A stretch of 56,221 nucleotides of DNA from Bacillus sp. AFS037270 (GCF_002585305.1 NZ_NUNF01000062.1:8978-65198); one strand, 5' to 3'; positions 47,728 through 56,221 are shown, numbered from the stretch's first letter. Translations and numbers: made by a program. Notes: generated by a model not told the origin, from the sequence alone.

Positions 47728-48939
47728 TTATTTTATATATGATTTTGTCCTCAATCCAGACCGTCGAATAAACGAGTGTACCTTTACCTTGATTTCTGTC
47801 TCGGGAAAGATTTCATCATTCCATCTGTTCTTAATCTTCTTCCACAATTTTGAATTTTCACGGTTAATATTTTCACCAAAACGAAATATATCGGTTTTTT
47901 GTTTTTTCGCCTCTTTTACAGCCTTTATCACTTCTGCTTTTATTTCGTTCTCCATCTGGTTTTCAAGTTTTTCAATAGTTGTATGTTTACTGAGATCAAT
48001 GGGACAATGGACCTCTGAGATGTGGCCTTCTGATCGGACGGTAATCTGAATAACGGGTTTTTTGTTTTTTATTTCCACTTTAATTTTTGTTTTGGCGCGC
48101 ATAACGTCCACCGCAATCCCCTTTTTTATCTCCCCACAATTAAGGTCTACAACGGTTTTTTTTAACTCATTATTAATCCATATTGAACCACGGGCTGTAT
48201 CTTCATCCAACCATTTAATGAGTTTCCCTTTTTTAAAAATAGCAAGTCCTTTGATTTCGATCGCTGTATTTGGAGATATTTGTTGAATATTTGTGAACTT
48301 GTTCCCTTTTTTCGGGTCTCCGATAATCTGAACCCCCGTTAAATTTGCCCCTTCTCCTCCCCCTAATTGTTGAATAACTTGGTCAGCACGGGTACTTGAA
48401 TACTCTCCCCAGATTTTTGTGGTGGATTCCAACCCACCAACAATTTTTGCAGAAGGAACGTCCTCTAAAGGTGTGGTGATTTGGAGAAGAGTCTTTGCTG
48501 TATTGTTTCTGACGACTAGAATAGGAAACAGTGTACGAAATTGGGAATCTCGTTCAATCAAATCAAACAAATCTTGAATCCCCTTTTTCCGAGCGAGCTC
48601 CTCCCCAATCAACATTAGTTGGACATGAGGAAAAAAAAGCTCATTGGGTGACATTGGATTAATTTTTCGGAGTGCCTCTGCAACGGTGCTGCCTTTAGCC
48701 GAATAAGTCGTAACAGGCGCCACTATTGATTTCCCTCCTTGTGTTCCCGCACTAGCTATTTGTCCTTCATTAACAACTTGTACTGTAACGAGATATCTGT
48801 TTTCCGAATTATTGCCACCTTTATCAATGCCAATAGCGCTTACTATATCAAGATCTTGTAATTCTTCACGATCCCAACATCCTGATAGTAATACGGCAGA
48901 TATTATCATAAAGAGAGTGATGAATAATTTATGTCTCAT
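47728..48939 (-). CDS. GerAC-family germinant receptor lipoprotein (C subunit)
   Basis: A 403-residue lipoprotein with lipobox LLSGC and acylated Cys21, followed by the family start CWDREELQDLDIVSAIGIDK. Later blocks (KGLAIFKKGKLIKWLDEDTA, and GRIKSEG-like VRSEGHISEVHCPIDL) fit the three-domain Ger(x)C fold. It is anchored to the spore inner membrane beside the A and B subunits. Its start overlaps the A-subunit gene by 11 bp, with AGAGG in front. Confidence 0.9.
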   Translation of the reverse strand: MRHKLFITLFMIISAVLLSGCWDREELQDLDIVSAIGIDKGGNNSENRYLVTVQVVNEGQIASAGTQGGKSIVAPVTTYSAKGSTVAEALRKINPMSPNELFFPHVQLMLIGEELARKKGIQDLFDLIERDSQFRTLFPILVVRNNTAKTLLQITTPLEDVPSAKIVGGLESTTKIWGEYSSTRADQVIQQLGGGEGANLTGVQIIGDPKKGNKFTNIQQISPNTAIEIKGLAIFKKGKLIKWLDEDTARGSIWINNELKKTVVDLNCGEIKKGIAVDVMRAKTKIKVEIKNKKPVIQITVRSEGHISEVHCPIDLSKHTTIEKLENQMENEIKAEVIKAVKEAKKQKTDIFRFGENINRENSKLWKKIKNRWNDEIFPETEIKVKVHSFIRRSGLRTKSYIK

Positions 48940-50572
48940 TAGAATTCCTCTTCGACTCGTGATCCTTTATTTGTCCTTCTCTCGGTGACGGGCCCAGATC
49001 CTTAGTAGCACCTGTTCGCTTTATATTCGTTTGGTTCAACAATCGAGGACGGTTTGACCTAAACTGGCTCGGGAAACGAATGATGGTATCTTTCCAATCA
49101 GCGAGTATGAGTGGTGCATAAGGAGTTAAATACGGAATACCAAAAGAGCGAACGCTGCAAGTGTGTGCGACTAAAACAATGACTCCGAGTCCAATCCCGT
49201 ATAACCCAAAAGAAGCTGCCAATAACATTATGATAAATCGGAGTAAACGTGTTGCATCCGTCATCGAAGCATGAGGCATCGTAAAACTGGCGATTGCTGT
49301 CCCTGCCACGACAATTACCATTGCACTTGAAACAATTCCTGCTGCAACAGCTGCTTGTCCCAATACAAGTGCACCAACGATTGAAACAGCCTGTCCAATA
49401 GGACGAGGCATCCTAACCCCTGCTTCCCGCAACACTTCAAATGTAAATTCCATTAACAAAGCCTCTATGAATACCGGAAAAGGAATTCCATGTCGCTGTG
49501 CTGACAGACTAACTAATAAGGGAGTTGGAATCAATTCCGGATGAAACGAAATAAACGCAATAAATAAGGACGGTCCCAAAAGAGTGGTTAAAAATGCACT
49601 TAATCTTAGAAGTCTCAAAAAACTGGCAATATACCAATTCATATAATAATCTTCAGCCGTTTGAAAAAATTGAATCCAAGTCGCTGGTAAAATTAAAGGA
49701 AATGGTGACCCATCAACAAAAATAGCGACACGTCCTTCTAGTAAATTTCCGACCACTACATCCGGGCGCTCTGTTGTAAATATGGTCGGCCAAGGTGTCC
49801 AAATGTTATCGTTAATCCATTCTTCAATAGTATTGGAACCAGCAATTTCATCTACTTCTATTTTACCTAATCGTTCTTTTACCTCAGTAAGAAGTTTTTC
49901 ATTGACAATCCCCTTTAAGAACATAATAGAAACATCCGTTTGTGCAACTTTCCCTAGTTTTATGGTTTCAACCCATAGATTAGGGCTTTTTATCCGGTGG
50001 CGAACCATTGCTGTATTGGTAACTAGCGACTCAACAAAGCTCTCTTTAGGTCCTCGGACAGCCGGTTCTGTCGTAGGTTCTGAAATGGCCCTTAACTCCC
50101 CGCCTTGTGCACTACAGGCAATGGATCTATCCCAACCATCAATCAGAAGAATGGTTCTCCCGGATAAAAGGGAACTCAATATCTTGTTCCAATCCGTAAC
50201 GTCCTCAACTCCAGCAATTGTCAATATATTTTCCTTAATATAGGTAAATAATTGACCTGGTTGCTGAGAATCTCCGCTTTCCATATGGTTTCCGTCACCC
50301 ATCAGTCTTTCTATAATAAAATTTCCTAGTATCTCCTTATCTGTTAAGCCATTTATATAAAGTAAGGCAACTTTATTCATAGAAAGTTTTCCCATATTAA
50401 ATTCACGAATAATTAAGTCACTGCTGTTACCCAAAACTTTCTTAATATTTTTGAGGTTATCGTCTAAATCTTGACTGATTATTTGGTTGTTTAATGCCAA
50501 TTCAGTTTCTTCATAATACAGTTTTTGCTCTCTTTTTTTCCTTTTTATCAGTCGGCTCCATGCACTGTTCAT
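48929..50572 (-). CDS. GerAA-family germinant receptor A subunit
   Basis: A 547-residue protein with a cytoplasmic N-terminal domain (about 1-250, containing TILLIDGWDRSIACSAQGGE and RAISEPTTEPAVRGPKESFV), five or six membrane helices and a basic tail. It oligomerises as the channel part of GerA-type receptors. The start chosen is ATG at 50572, 10 bp after GGAGTG; the frame opens six codons earlier at a TTG overlapping that site. First gene of the A-C-B operon. The germinant cannot be told from sequence. Confidence 0.9.
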   Translation of the reverse strand: MNSAWSRLIKRKKREQKLYYEETELALNNQIISQDLDDNLKNIKKVLGNSSDLIIREFNMGKLSMNKVALLYINGLTDKEILGNFIIERLMGDGNHMESGDSQQPGQLFTYIKENILTIAGVEDVTDWNKILSSLLSGRTILLIDGWDRSIACSAQGGELRAISEPTTEPAVRGPKESFVESLVTNTAMVRHRIKSPNLWVETIKLGKVAQTDVSIMFLKGIVNEKLLTEVKERLGKIEVDEIAGSNTIEEWINDNIWTPWPTIFTTERPDVVVGNLLEGRVAIFVDGSPFPLILPATWIQFFQTAEDYYMNWYIASFLRLLRLSAFLTTLLGPSLFIAFISFHPELIPTPLLVSLSAQRHGIPFPVFIEALLMEFTFEVLREAGVRMPRPIGQAVSIVGALVLGQAAVAAGIVSSAMVIVVAGTAIASFTMPHASMTDATRLLRFIIMLLAASFGLYGIGLGVIVLVAHTCSVRSFGIPYLTPYAPLILADWKDTIIRFPSQFRSNRPRLLNQTNIKRTGATKDLGPSPREGQIKDHESKRNSNET

Positions 50573-50728
50573 TTTGTTATAACACTCCAAAGTTTATAGT
50601 GTCACCAAAGGAATGGTCCTATGTTCCTAATATATAGGTTATTTATTTCCCAATTTTTGATACATTTAGTGTAATAATAAATAATGTAAAATGTGTTCAC
50701 TATATACCCTAGTTTCCGTATTAATTAT

Positions 50729-51498
50729 TCAGTTATTTATTGATTTTTGCTCATAAATGTTTTGTTCACTTATCCATTGTTGTACCTTAAACAATCGAAG
50801 GTCAAAAGCCATTTGAAATAATCCTGTCAGTCGATATTGGAAGAAGTCATTTTTCTTAAGCTTAATAAGAGCTTCGTCATATGAAAAAAAGCCAAGCTTT
50901 TGAAAAAGTAACCAATCTAATGTCTGTTTAACGTTCTCAGGATTCTTCCAATAATTGATCTGAACGTTAGTAAATTCCTAAGGTTGAAAATGACCGGGAT
51001 ATACAGCATAAATAACTTGATAAGGCGAATTACCAAAAGATTTAAAAATGCCAAGAAGTCTATAGTCTTTAAAAAAATGATAGTTGATTCGCAAAGGGAT
51101 TTCATGATGGGTCATCTTACATTTTTCTTAGATCCATATCGCACGGCTTCAATCGCCCTTTTTCTTTCGTTTTCTCCTTGCCAATAATTGTTGGAAACTT
51201 GATTGAATTCCCAAGGTCTAAACTTTCCAGGATAAGCATTTTCAATTATCCACATAAAATCCTTCCATCCTTGAACATAAGCCGCAGGTCGTAACCGGTG
51301 ATTCCAAAGTGTTGCCGCTTTCACTTTTCGAGGAATTTCCTTTACGGAAATTCCTAGGTAATCTTCAATTAGATACCTTGTTAGGAAGGCTAAGTATTTT
51401 TTTCCCTGCTCTCCTACAAAGAAGTGATCAGGAAATTTACCTCTTTTTCCATCTAACACATCCCGATAAATTTGGAGCACTTTTTCTCTCTCTACCAT
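50729..51498 (-). pseudogene. DUF4046-type gene broken by a frameshift and a stop
   Basis: From the ATG at 51498 (AAGGAGG 7 bp upstream) the frame reads EKVLQIYRDVLDGKRGKF, then AYPGKFRPWEFNQVSNNYWQ, and stops at 51112. The next frame continues with a second, similar repeat: INYHFFKDYRLLGIFKSFGN, then VYPGHFQP, a TAG where Trp is expected, then EFTNVQINYWKNPENVKQTL, ending at 50729. The twice-repeated YPG-F-PWEF-YW motif fits DUF4046, a Bacillus family of unknown function often on mobile DNA. Copy 3 of the large repeat element lies about 200 bp upstream. Confidence 0.65.
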
Positions 51499-51701
51499 AA
51501 GCATTCCTCCTTTTGCACTTCTGTTTTTTACTAGAGATTTTTGCCCTCAAAACTCAGAAAAATACGCTAAAACAGTAATTAAACAAGACCTAAACGGACG
51601 GTGTTAAATTTCGGTTTGGCTTTTGAAAACGAAAAATCTTCCTAAGTGACCAACGATAAAATCATTGCTAAAATTACTGACTTAGTTTTGAATAAGTTAC
51701 T

Positions 51702-52078
51702 CTTGACCGATTGACTAGCCTTCTTAGCTTCTAGCCGGAAAGGTTCGGGTATCCTACCGGCTGGAAGGTTAGAAGGCTTGCGCTGTTTTACGATTCGGAA
51801 GGCAAAAGAGAAAAACCAACAACAAAAGCAGCCGTTTCGGCTGCTCTCCTTATGTCTTTTATTCTTTTGTTCTTTTGATCTTTCCATTTTTTGATCCTCC
51901 GGTTTTCGGCTCGTTCGGTATGGCGGCGTATGCCGTAAAGGGAACAGGAACCTACGGAGTGTAGGCATGAGCCGTACAGACCGTGGTTATCGGTTCATTT
52001 AATGCCGAAGCGACACGTACAGAATGACAGAAAGGGTGCTTTTCCCTTTCTGATCAGTCCGTAGTGCCGCCGCCCAAA
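51702..52078 (-). repeat. large structured repeat element, copy 3 (upstream of DUF4046 gene)
   Basis: In minus-strand sense it has the 5' module (52078 to about 51987; CAGAAAGGG/CCCTTTCTG within ACGGA/TCTGT) and the core (to about 51702) with CCTAC/GTAGG, AGCAGCCG/CGGCTGCT (51827-51845) and AGCCGG/CCGGCT. It stops just inside the first strand of the 3' closing stem; the 3' module is absent and about 200 bp of unrelated DNA leads to the DUF4046 start. Confidence 0.75.
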
Positions 52079-52263
52079 GTCGTTCTGTTTGTTTTTAACT
52101 TTAAGGAAAAAGTCCTTATTTCTGAAGAAAAGCCGCAGCCTTAAGGCCACATGACTGGAAAAAGATGTAGGGAGATGGAGGAATATCAAAAAAATTATGT
52201 AATATACCCCTTGAATAATAGGAACAAGTGTTCTAATTATAGATGGAAGAGCGGGAATTTTTT

Positions 52264-52602
52264 ATGAATAAAGATTTTAAAGATCGTGGAATGAAGAAAT
52301 GGCAAGGCTTTTTCATGCCCGAAACTATAAAAATGTTGAAGAATCTTTGGGAGGATGATCATAAAAGTCCGAGACCACATCTTGATGAAACGAAAATAGA
52401 AGAGATCGAACGGCTATTATTGGAAAGCATGGAAACCAAAATGCTATTAGAAATTACCACATGGACAAACGGATTTTTTACTTCACGCGTTGGCTTTGTA
52501 ACCAAAATTGATCCTCTAAAGAAAAGAATTCAAATTCAGGATGAACTGAGATCCACCATCAAGCTTGATTTCTTTTCCTTAACCAATGTAATAGTCAAAT
52601 AA
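52264..52602 (+). CDS. YolD-like family protein
   Basis: A protein of about 112 residues with the YolD pattern: DRGMKKWQGFFMPETIKML at the start and TWTNGFFTSRVGFVTKIDPL in the middle, a small beta-barrel-like fold. YolD proteins usually accompany Y-family polymerases (UvrX) in bacilli and phages; no polymerase is next to this one. The start chosen is ATG at 52264; another ATG seven codons upstream has no ribosome binding site. Confidence 0.8.
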   Translation: MNKDFKDRGMKKWQGFFMPETIKMLKNLWEDDHKSPRPHLDETKIEEIERLLLESMETKMLLEITTWTNGFFTSRVGFVTKIDPLKKRIQIQDELRSTIKLDFFSLTNVIVK

Positions 52603-52713
52603 ATACTTACCATAAAAGGGGCAAACCTTTACATTATTGTGCTTTAACGGAAGGATTTTTTTTACATTCATAGAAATACATAGAAGACAAGTCATTATAC
52701 GAGGAGGATTTGA

Positions 52714-52878
52714 ATGGAGTTTTCAGTTCTCGTTTTAGGGTTGCAATATTTCTTGTTGGTAATGGGTGGTTGCTTGATTTTTTTCATCCTAGTGTTATTT
52801 TTCTCCAATAGATACACAAGGAGTGAATTCATTCAAATGGAACAAAACGAAAAAATGAATGAAATACAACGAATGTAA
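52714..52878 (+). CDS. small single-helix membrane protein
   Basis: A 54-residue frame from ATG at 52714, behind a strong GAGGAGG. One membrane helix (GGCLIFFILVLFFSN) is followed by a charged tail rich in Glu, Gln and Met. No family is recognised. The strong start signal makes it more likely to be real than other short frames here. Confidence 0.55.
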   Translation: MEFSVLVLGLQYFLLVMGGCLIFFILVLFFSNRYTRSEFIQMEQNEKMNEIQRM

Positions 52879-53474
52879 CGGTGAACAGTTTTCAGTGTTA
52901 GCGCTAGTTGAAATATTTAGCCCTTCCAGTAAAATGTAGAGTACATACCGTTAAGCTGAGAAGGGCTGTTATATGGATGAGTGCAAACATAACAATGATG
53001 ATCCACAATAAGAGGGTAATCAATTCAAGCGTTTCCCATTTCCTATCGTAAAATTTTAGGGAAGGATCGGTGTCGTAAAGTCGTTTCTAAATATCGAAGT
53101 AAAGAACCTATTCACATAAAAAAAACTGGATAGCGATTTAATCTTTCCAGTACGTATTATTGATATGAATTTTTTCTTATCATACTCCTTCACCCATTTT
53201 CCACATACTTAACTTACATTTAAGTATTTTTTTATAAGGACAAGCTACATCTGTCCCTAGTATCGGCCCCACCTACGCCAGATACGCTGACGGCCACGCA
53301 TGCCATCCAACCCACTATTTATTATAATAGAAAACGCTTACATTTTCAAATTTTAATTGAATTTTCAGAAAAATTTTCTGATAGTTATATATTTGCTGTT
53401 ACTTTATGAATAAGTGGGCAACGTCTAACCTCTATCCTCCCAGGTCAAACACTTTTTCACCACAAAAGATCCAT
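52879..53474. other. intergenic region with two weak hairpins
   Basis: AGCCCTTC and GAAGGGCT, with a loop of about 40 nt, lie at about 52918-52975. ACTGGA/TCCAGT lies at about 53128-53154. Neither has a good U-run. No gene is supported. Confidence 0.35.
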
Positions 53475-53705
53475 TCATTTAAAACTAGTATAAATGACGT
53501 TTGCTTTCACATCATGCACAATCAAAATCTTGTAATTTTTATGTGCAACAACGGTTCTATTTCCTTCAAATTTCAATTCCGTCTTATTTTCGGTTATATT
53601 CACAATGACTGAATTTTCATTTACCTTCTCAACAATCCCTTTGATTGCTTTCTTAAAAAGAATATGATCTCCCATTTCTGCTATTTCTTTTGTCTTGAAT
53701 ATCAT
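53475..53705 (-). CDS. YkvS-like DUF2187 protein
   Basis: A 76-residue protein resembling B. subtilis YkvS: AEMGDHILFKKAIKGIVEKV and NENSVIVNITENK, then NRTVVAHKNYKIL. The fold is a small KOW/SH3-like barrel, with unknown function. The start chosen is ATG at 53705, just after GGAGGGG, in preference to the open frame extending 28 codons up. Confidence 0.72.
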   Translation of the reverse strand: MIFKTKEIAEMGDHILFKKAIKGIVEKVNENSVIVNITENKTELKFEGNRTVVAHKNYKILIVHDVKANVIYTSFK

Positions 53706-53877
53706 TTTCCCCTCCACAGAAAAGTACATATCGACTATTAGCTTTTTCATTCTTACATTTACTGTTTTGTTATTTTTTATGTCCCTCAAAATTGAAGGAC
53801 TTTAAATATAGGCCCTTACCTAAACTTTCTAGATTAGTTTATGAACTCTTTTCTTTCTTCATATCATTTCTATCTGT

Positions 53878-54054
53878 TTAAAGTTTTTTCTTAATTAAAG
53901 TTAAAAGGGTTATCACTCTTTTCTTCCATTTTAGTTGCTTTCCATCGTTACGACCGTATAAATATTGATTCCAAATATAATGGCCCGCCTCCTCAAGCAC
54001 GATCAATAGGATGATAAATAACAAAAACCATAATCCAAATCCACATGTATTAAT
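53878..54054 (-). CDS. possible small membrane protein, start unclear
   Basis: A minus-strand frame reading TCGFGLWFLLFIILLIVLEE, then AGHYIWNQYLYGRNDG and a basic end, to a stop at 53878. The Cys-Gly-Phe-Gly start followed by one helix recalls YjcZ-type sporulation peptides. AAAGGGA lies next to an ATT codon at 54054; no ATG, GTG or TTG is suitably placed in frame. Could be a remnant. The rest of 53706-54292 shows nothing. Confidence 0.3.
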   Translation of the reverse strand: MNTCGFGLWFLLFIILLIVLEEAGHYIWNQYLYGRNDGKQLKWKKRVITLLTLIKKKL

Positions 54055-54292
54055 TCCCTTTTACGGATAATGACACGAAGAACCCATTTTGATAAATTTT
54101 TATATAAGCATTTTACCAAATTTATGGATATAGAGATAGATAGATTGTAGGTTTTATTTTGAATTGCGAAATATTTGTAGAAAATGTGTGGAATTTCGTC
54201 TCCTACTTTAGCTTATTTCCTAAACAACGAAGAAAATGGCACCACATAATGGCGCCATTCCTATTTCTCTTGAAAGCAACCTATCTGACACC

Positions 54293-54748
54293 TTACCCAA
54301 CATACTTAATCATTGCGACTTCATCACAGCAATTAAACTTAGGACAATTCATACAATCCACCCACACTTTTTCAGGCAAAGTCTCCTTTTCTACGATCTT
54401 AAAACCACATTTTTTGAAAAACTCTGTTTCATATGTGAAAGACATTACACGGCTAATTCCAAGTTTCGGTGCATCACTTATAACACGATTAACTAAACTG
54501 CGACCAATACCTTTTCCGGCATAATCGGGAGAAACAACCAAAGAACGTATCTCTGCCAGGTCCTTTCCTAAAACATGTAATCCTGCAACCCCTAGTATAT
54601 TATTATCCTGTTTCATAACATACAAACATTGTAAATGTTGATAGAGTGATAAATATGTACGAGGCAATACGATTCCTTTTTCAGCATATATTTGGATTAA
54701 ATCATAAATATCTTTAACATCACTTGTCACTGCATGATAAATATCCAT
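54293..54748 (-). CDS. GNAT-family N-acetyltransferase
   Basis: A 151-residue acetyltransferase. The acetyl-CoA-binding region is AEIRSLVVSPDYAGKGIGRSL (R/Q-x-x-G-x-G/A as GKGIG), and the end carries several cysteines (CMNCPKFNCCDE). It resembles ArgA-like N-acetyltransferases annotated as glutamate acetyltransferases of short type; the acceptor is not certain. The start chosen is ATG at 54748, 8 bp after AAAAGGAG. Confidence 0.82.
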   Translation of the reverse strand: MDIYHAVTSDVKDIYDLIQIYAEKGIVLPRTYLSLYQHLQCLYVMKQDNNILGVAGLHVLGKDLAEIRSLVVSPDYAGKGIGRSLVNRVISDAPKLGISRVMSFTYETEFFKKCGFKIVEKETLPEKVWVDCMNCPKFNCCDEVAMIKYVG

Positions 54749-54832
54749 TCTGTATCTCCTTTTGGAATAATTACTACAAATAGCTTGGATCAACCTTCCA
54801 AGCTACATTGCCATTAACAACTCCTATGTTAA

Positions 54833-55130
54833 TTCATTTTCAATCGTTCCTTCTCCTGTTCACAAAATTCCTCAACTGTTGATTTACTCCAATAGGGGGT
54901 ACCTGCAAGTTCAACATCCGCTTTCGGCAATTTACCTCGACTATAATACACGTTTAATTTCCGCTTATCATAAATTCAAGCCATTTTCCGATAAGAAGTC
55001 AGCAAACTGCTTTTGATTGAAATAATGATCCGGCGTTTCACGAAGAATGGAAACGATAGGTTTTTGAATTAAATACGTATCCTCTCTAAAGAACTAGTCA
55101 TTTTGTTTTCTGCCTATCCCTAAACTATTT
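54833..55130 (-). pseudogene. unrecognised broken gene
   Basis: The minus strand reads LIQKPIVSILRETPDHYFNQ and KQFADFLSENGLNL, then a frame change, then DKRKLNVYYSRGKLPKADVE and GTPYWSKSTVEEFCEQEKER to a stop at 54833. An in-frame TAG lies upstream near 55092. The pieces join smoothly, so this is one small protein of perhaps 100 residues that has decayed. I do not recognise the family. Confidence 0.45.
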
Positions 55131-55216
55131 TTCATGACTACTACAAAATCAGGTCAGGTGATAAAGCAGCTAGAACACCAACTAAAAAAACTTCCATATA
55201 CACAAAAAACAACTCC

Positions 55217-55666
55217 TTATTTCTTCACATTTCGAACAATATAAGTCAATAGGTCATCACTTTGCCATAATGAATTATACATGTCATTTCCTACTTTGTC
55301 GCTCACAACTTTCATCAACATATCGTGCCGGATATATTCTTTAGCCAGGAGAACTAACATGGGTTCAGTAGTTTGAATAGCTTGTGGGATTTGCCCCTCA
55401 ATAAAGCCCGCAATCAGTACCTCTTGATTATCCTGAAAAACAATCGTTAATCTTTGGTCCATTCTGTGTTTTTCAATGGAAGCTGTATCTCGACGATGAT
55501 AAAAGGTTTCTCCGAAAGAAACAGTCTCTTGATTTGTAAAAAGCAGTGAATACAACTGAATTCCTTTTTTACCTTGTTCTTCAGCAGAACTACGCAATTC
55601 CTCCAGTTCCTTTTCCCACGCAGAAATCAAAATCCCCTCATTTGATGCCTTCATTAATTTTAGCAT
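55217..55666 (-). CDS. hypothetical protein
   Basis: A 149-residue soluble protein with an acidic helical start (GILISAWEKELEELRSSAEE) and a later mixed region (FGETFYHRRDTASIEKHRMD, then LTIVFQDNQEVLIAGFIEG). No known family. No clear ribosome binding site precedes the ATG at 55666 or the inner Met codons, so the start is uncertain and the gene may be shortened at the 5' end. Confidence 0.5.
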   Translation of the reverse strand: MLKLMKASNEGILISAWEKELEELRSSAEEQGKKGIQLYSLLFTNQETVSFGETFYHRRDTASIEKHRMDQRLTIVFQDNQEVLIAGFIEGQIPQAIQTTEPMLVLLAKEYIRHDMLMKVVSDKVGNDMYNSLWQSDDLLTYIVRNVKK

Positions 55667-55906
55667 GGCAAAATCGTATTAAACTGAGGGAGTTTCAGTA
55701 GAATCCTTCACAATCATTTTTTACACATTAATAAACTCCAATCACTTAAATGTGTTGCTCCATACAAAGCGCCTTCTTATTAAAGAAAAGCGCCAGATTG
55801 CGGAATATTGAAAAACAAGAGTAAGCTTCAAAAATAGTTCCTCAGTTATTTTGCTAAAGCCACTCATAGTAAAGTTGAAAATACTGTAAAGCAATTTAAA
55901 ACTTTT

Positions 55907-56185
55907 TTGGATAACAAAAGAGGTAATAAGGCAGCTGATAAGCTATATAAAATAATTCATAATATGAAACAGGATATTTATTTGGCTGAAAATATGCTTG
56001 ATATATTAATTGAAAGTAACGAACCTAATGTGAAAATTTGGGCTTGTAGTGTAGCATTTGATATTGATTATAAATTTAAAGAGGCAGAGAAAATATTAGA
56101 ACATATTACAAATTCATCTGACTTAGGAATATTGAGTCTTAGTGCTGAAATGGTTTTGGAAAACCATAAAGGAAAAACAACATAA
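55907..56185 (+). CDS. DUF2019-like (immunity-type) protein, possibly truncated at the 5' end
   Basis: A 92-codon frame from TTG: KAADKLYKIIHNMKQDIYLA, LIESNEPNVKIWACSVAFDI and ILSLSAEMVLENHKGK fit the HEAT-like DUF2019 family, which includes immunity proteins for contact-dependent toxins. The same frame is protein-like for about 20 codons before the TTG (YFAKATHSKVENTVKQFKTF) back to a TAG near 55840, with no start codon, so the true N-terminus may be lost. No toxin gene is beside it in the window. Confidence 0.55.
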   Translation: MDNKRGNKAADKLYKIIHNMKQDIYLAENMLDILIESNEPNVKIWACSVAFDIDYKFKEAEKILEHITNSSDLGILSLSAEMVLENHKGKTT

Positions 56186-56221
56186 AAGCAAATAGGTCTT
56201 ATTAAACTAAACCAGCTAATA

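Noticed and set aside
50917..51187. Small frames on both strands downstream of the 51112 stop
   Set aside because: They are shadows of the second half of the DUF4046 pseudogene, which reads well in another frame with one stop.

Overview
The window looks like chromosomal DNA of an endospore-forming, low-GC Gram-positive rod of the family Bacillaceae. Evidence: a complete GerA-type germinant receptor operon (A, C and B subunits), a GerPB-like spore protein, YolD-, YkvS- and DUF2935-like proteins, an OpuC-type osmolyte transporter, strong AGGAGG-type ribosome binding sites, TTG starts and AT-rich intergenic DNA. Species cannot be fixed from the sequence alone. No rRNA, complete tRNA or CRISPR array was seen.

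1-8.4 kb is an aromatic-ring cleavage locus. An extradiol (VOC-fold) dioxygenase, a meta-cleavage-type alpha/beta hydrolase and an acyl-CoA-dehydrogenase-fold flavin monooxygenase form one minus-strand operon. Beyond its terminator lie decayed pieces of a 2-keto-4-pentenoate hydratase and a second extradiol dioxygenase. Two related regulators (XylR_N + V4R sensor joined to a PucR-type C-terminal HTH) bracket the locus. 8.4-12.8 kb is a molybdenum hydroxylase operon (Mo subunit, FeS subunit, FAD subunit, XdhC chaperone) like puc/xdh systems.

12.8-18.2 kb carries a stand-alone IF-3 paralogue with an apparent AUU start, a two-gene unit of an atypical ketoacyl synthase and a membrane PAS-GGDEF-EAL protein, and a GerPB-like gene. 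18.3-30.2 kb is an accessory and resistance segment: VOC proteins, a broken acyltransferase, a rifampin-phosphotransferase-type dikinase, a Bcr/CflA efflux pump, a quinone-oxidoreductase-type enzyme and an OpuC-type ABC transporter with a MarR regulator that has matching palindromic operators at two promoters.

30-40 kb is scarred: a scrambled IS110-family remnant, a TetR gene and a YhgE-like gene fused head to head, an ardC pseudogene, a NUDIX remnant, a cluster of short dispersed repeats, and an intact divergent TetR/MFS pair. 40-46 kb holds a secreted acidic protein divergent from a subtilase, a RadC-family gene, and a long region of decayed and repetitive DNA. 46.3-50.6 kb is the germinant receptor operon with a possible D subunit. 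50.7-56.2 kb holds a DUF4046 pseudogene and small Bacillus proteins.

The most unusual signal is a roughly 280-520 bp element present three times in the same orientation (35.3-35.7, 43.7-44.2 and 51.7-52.1 kb). Each copy lies directly upstream, in sense, of a different minus-strand gene associated with mobile DNA (ardC-like, radC-like, DUF4046). Its stems are kept between copies and it contains a terminator-like hairpin, so it may be a structured leader or non-coding RNA.
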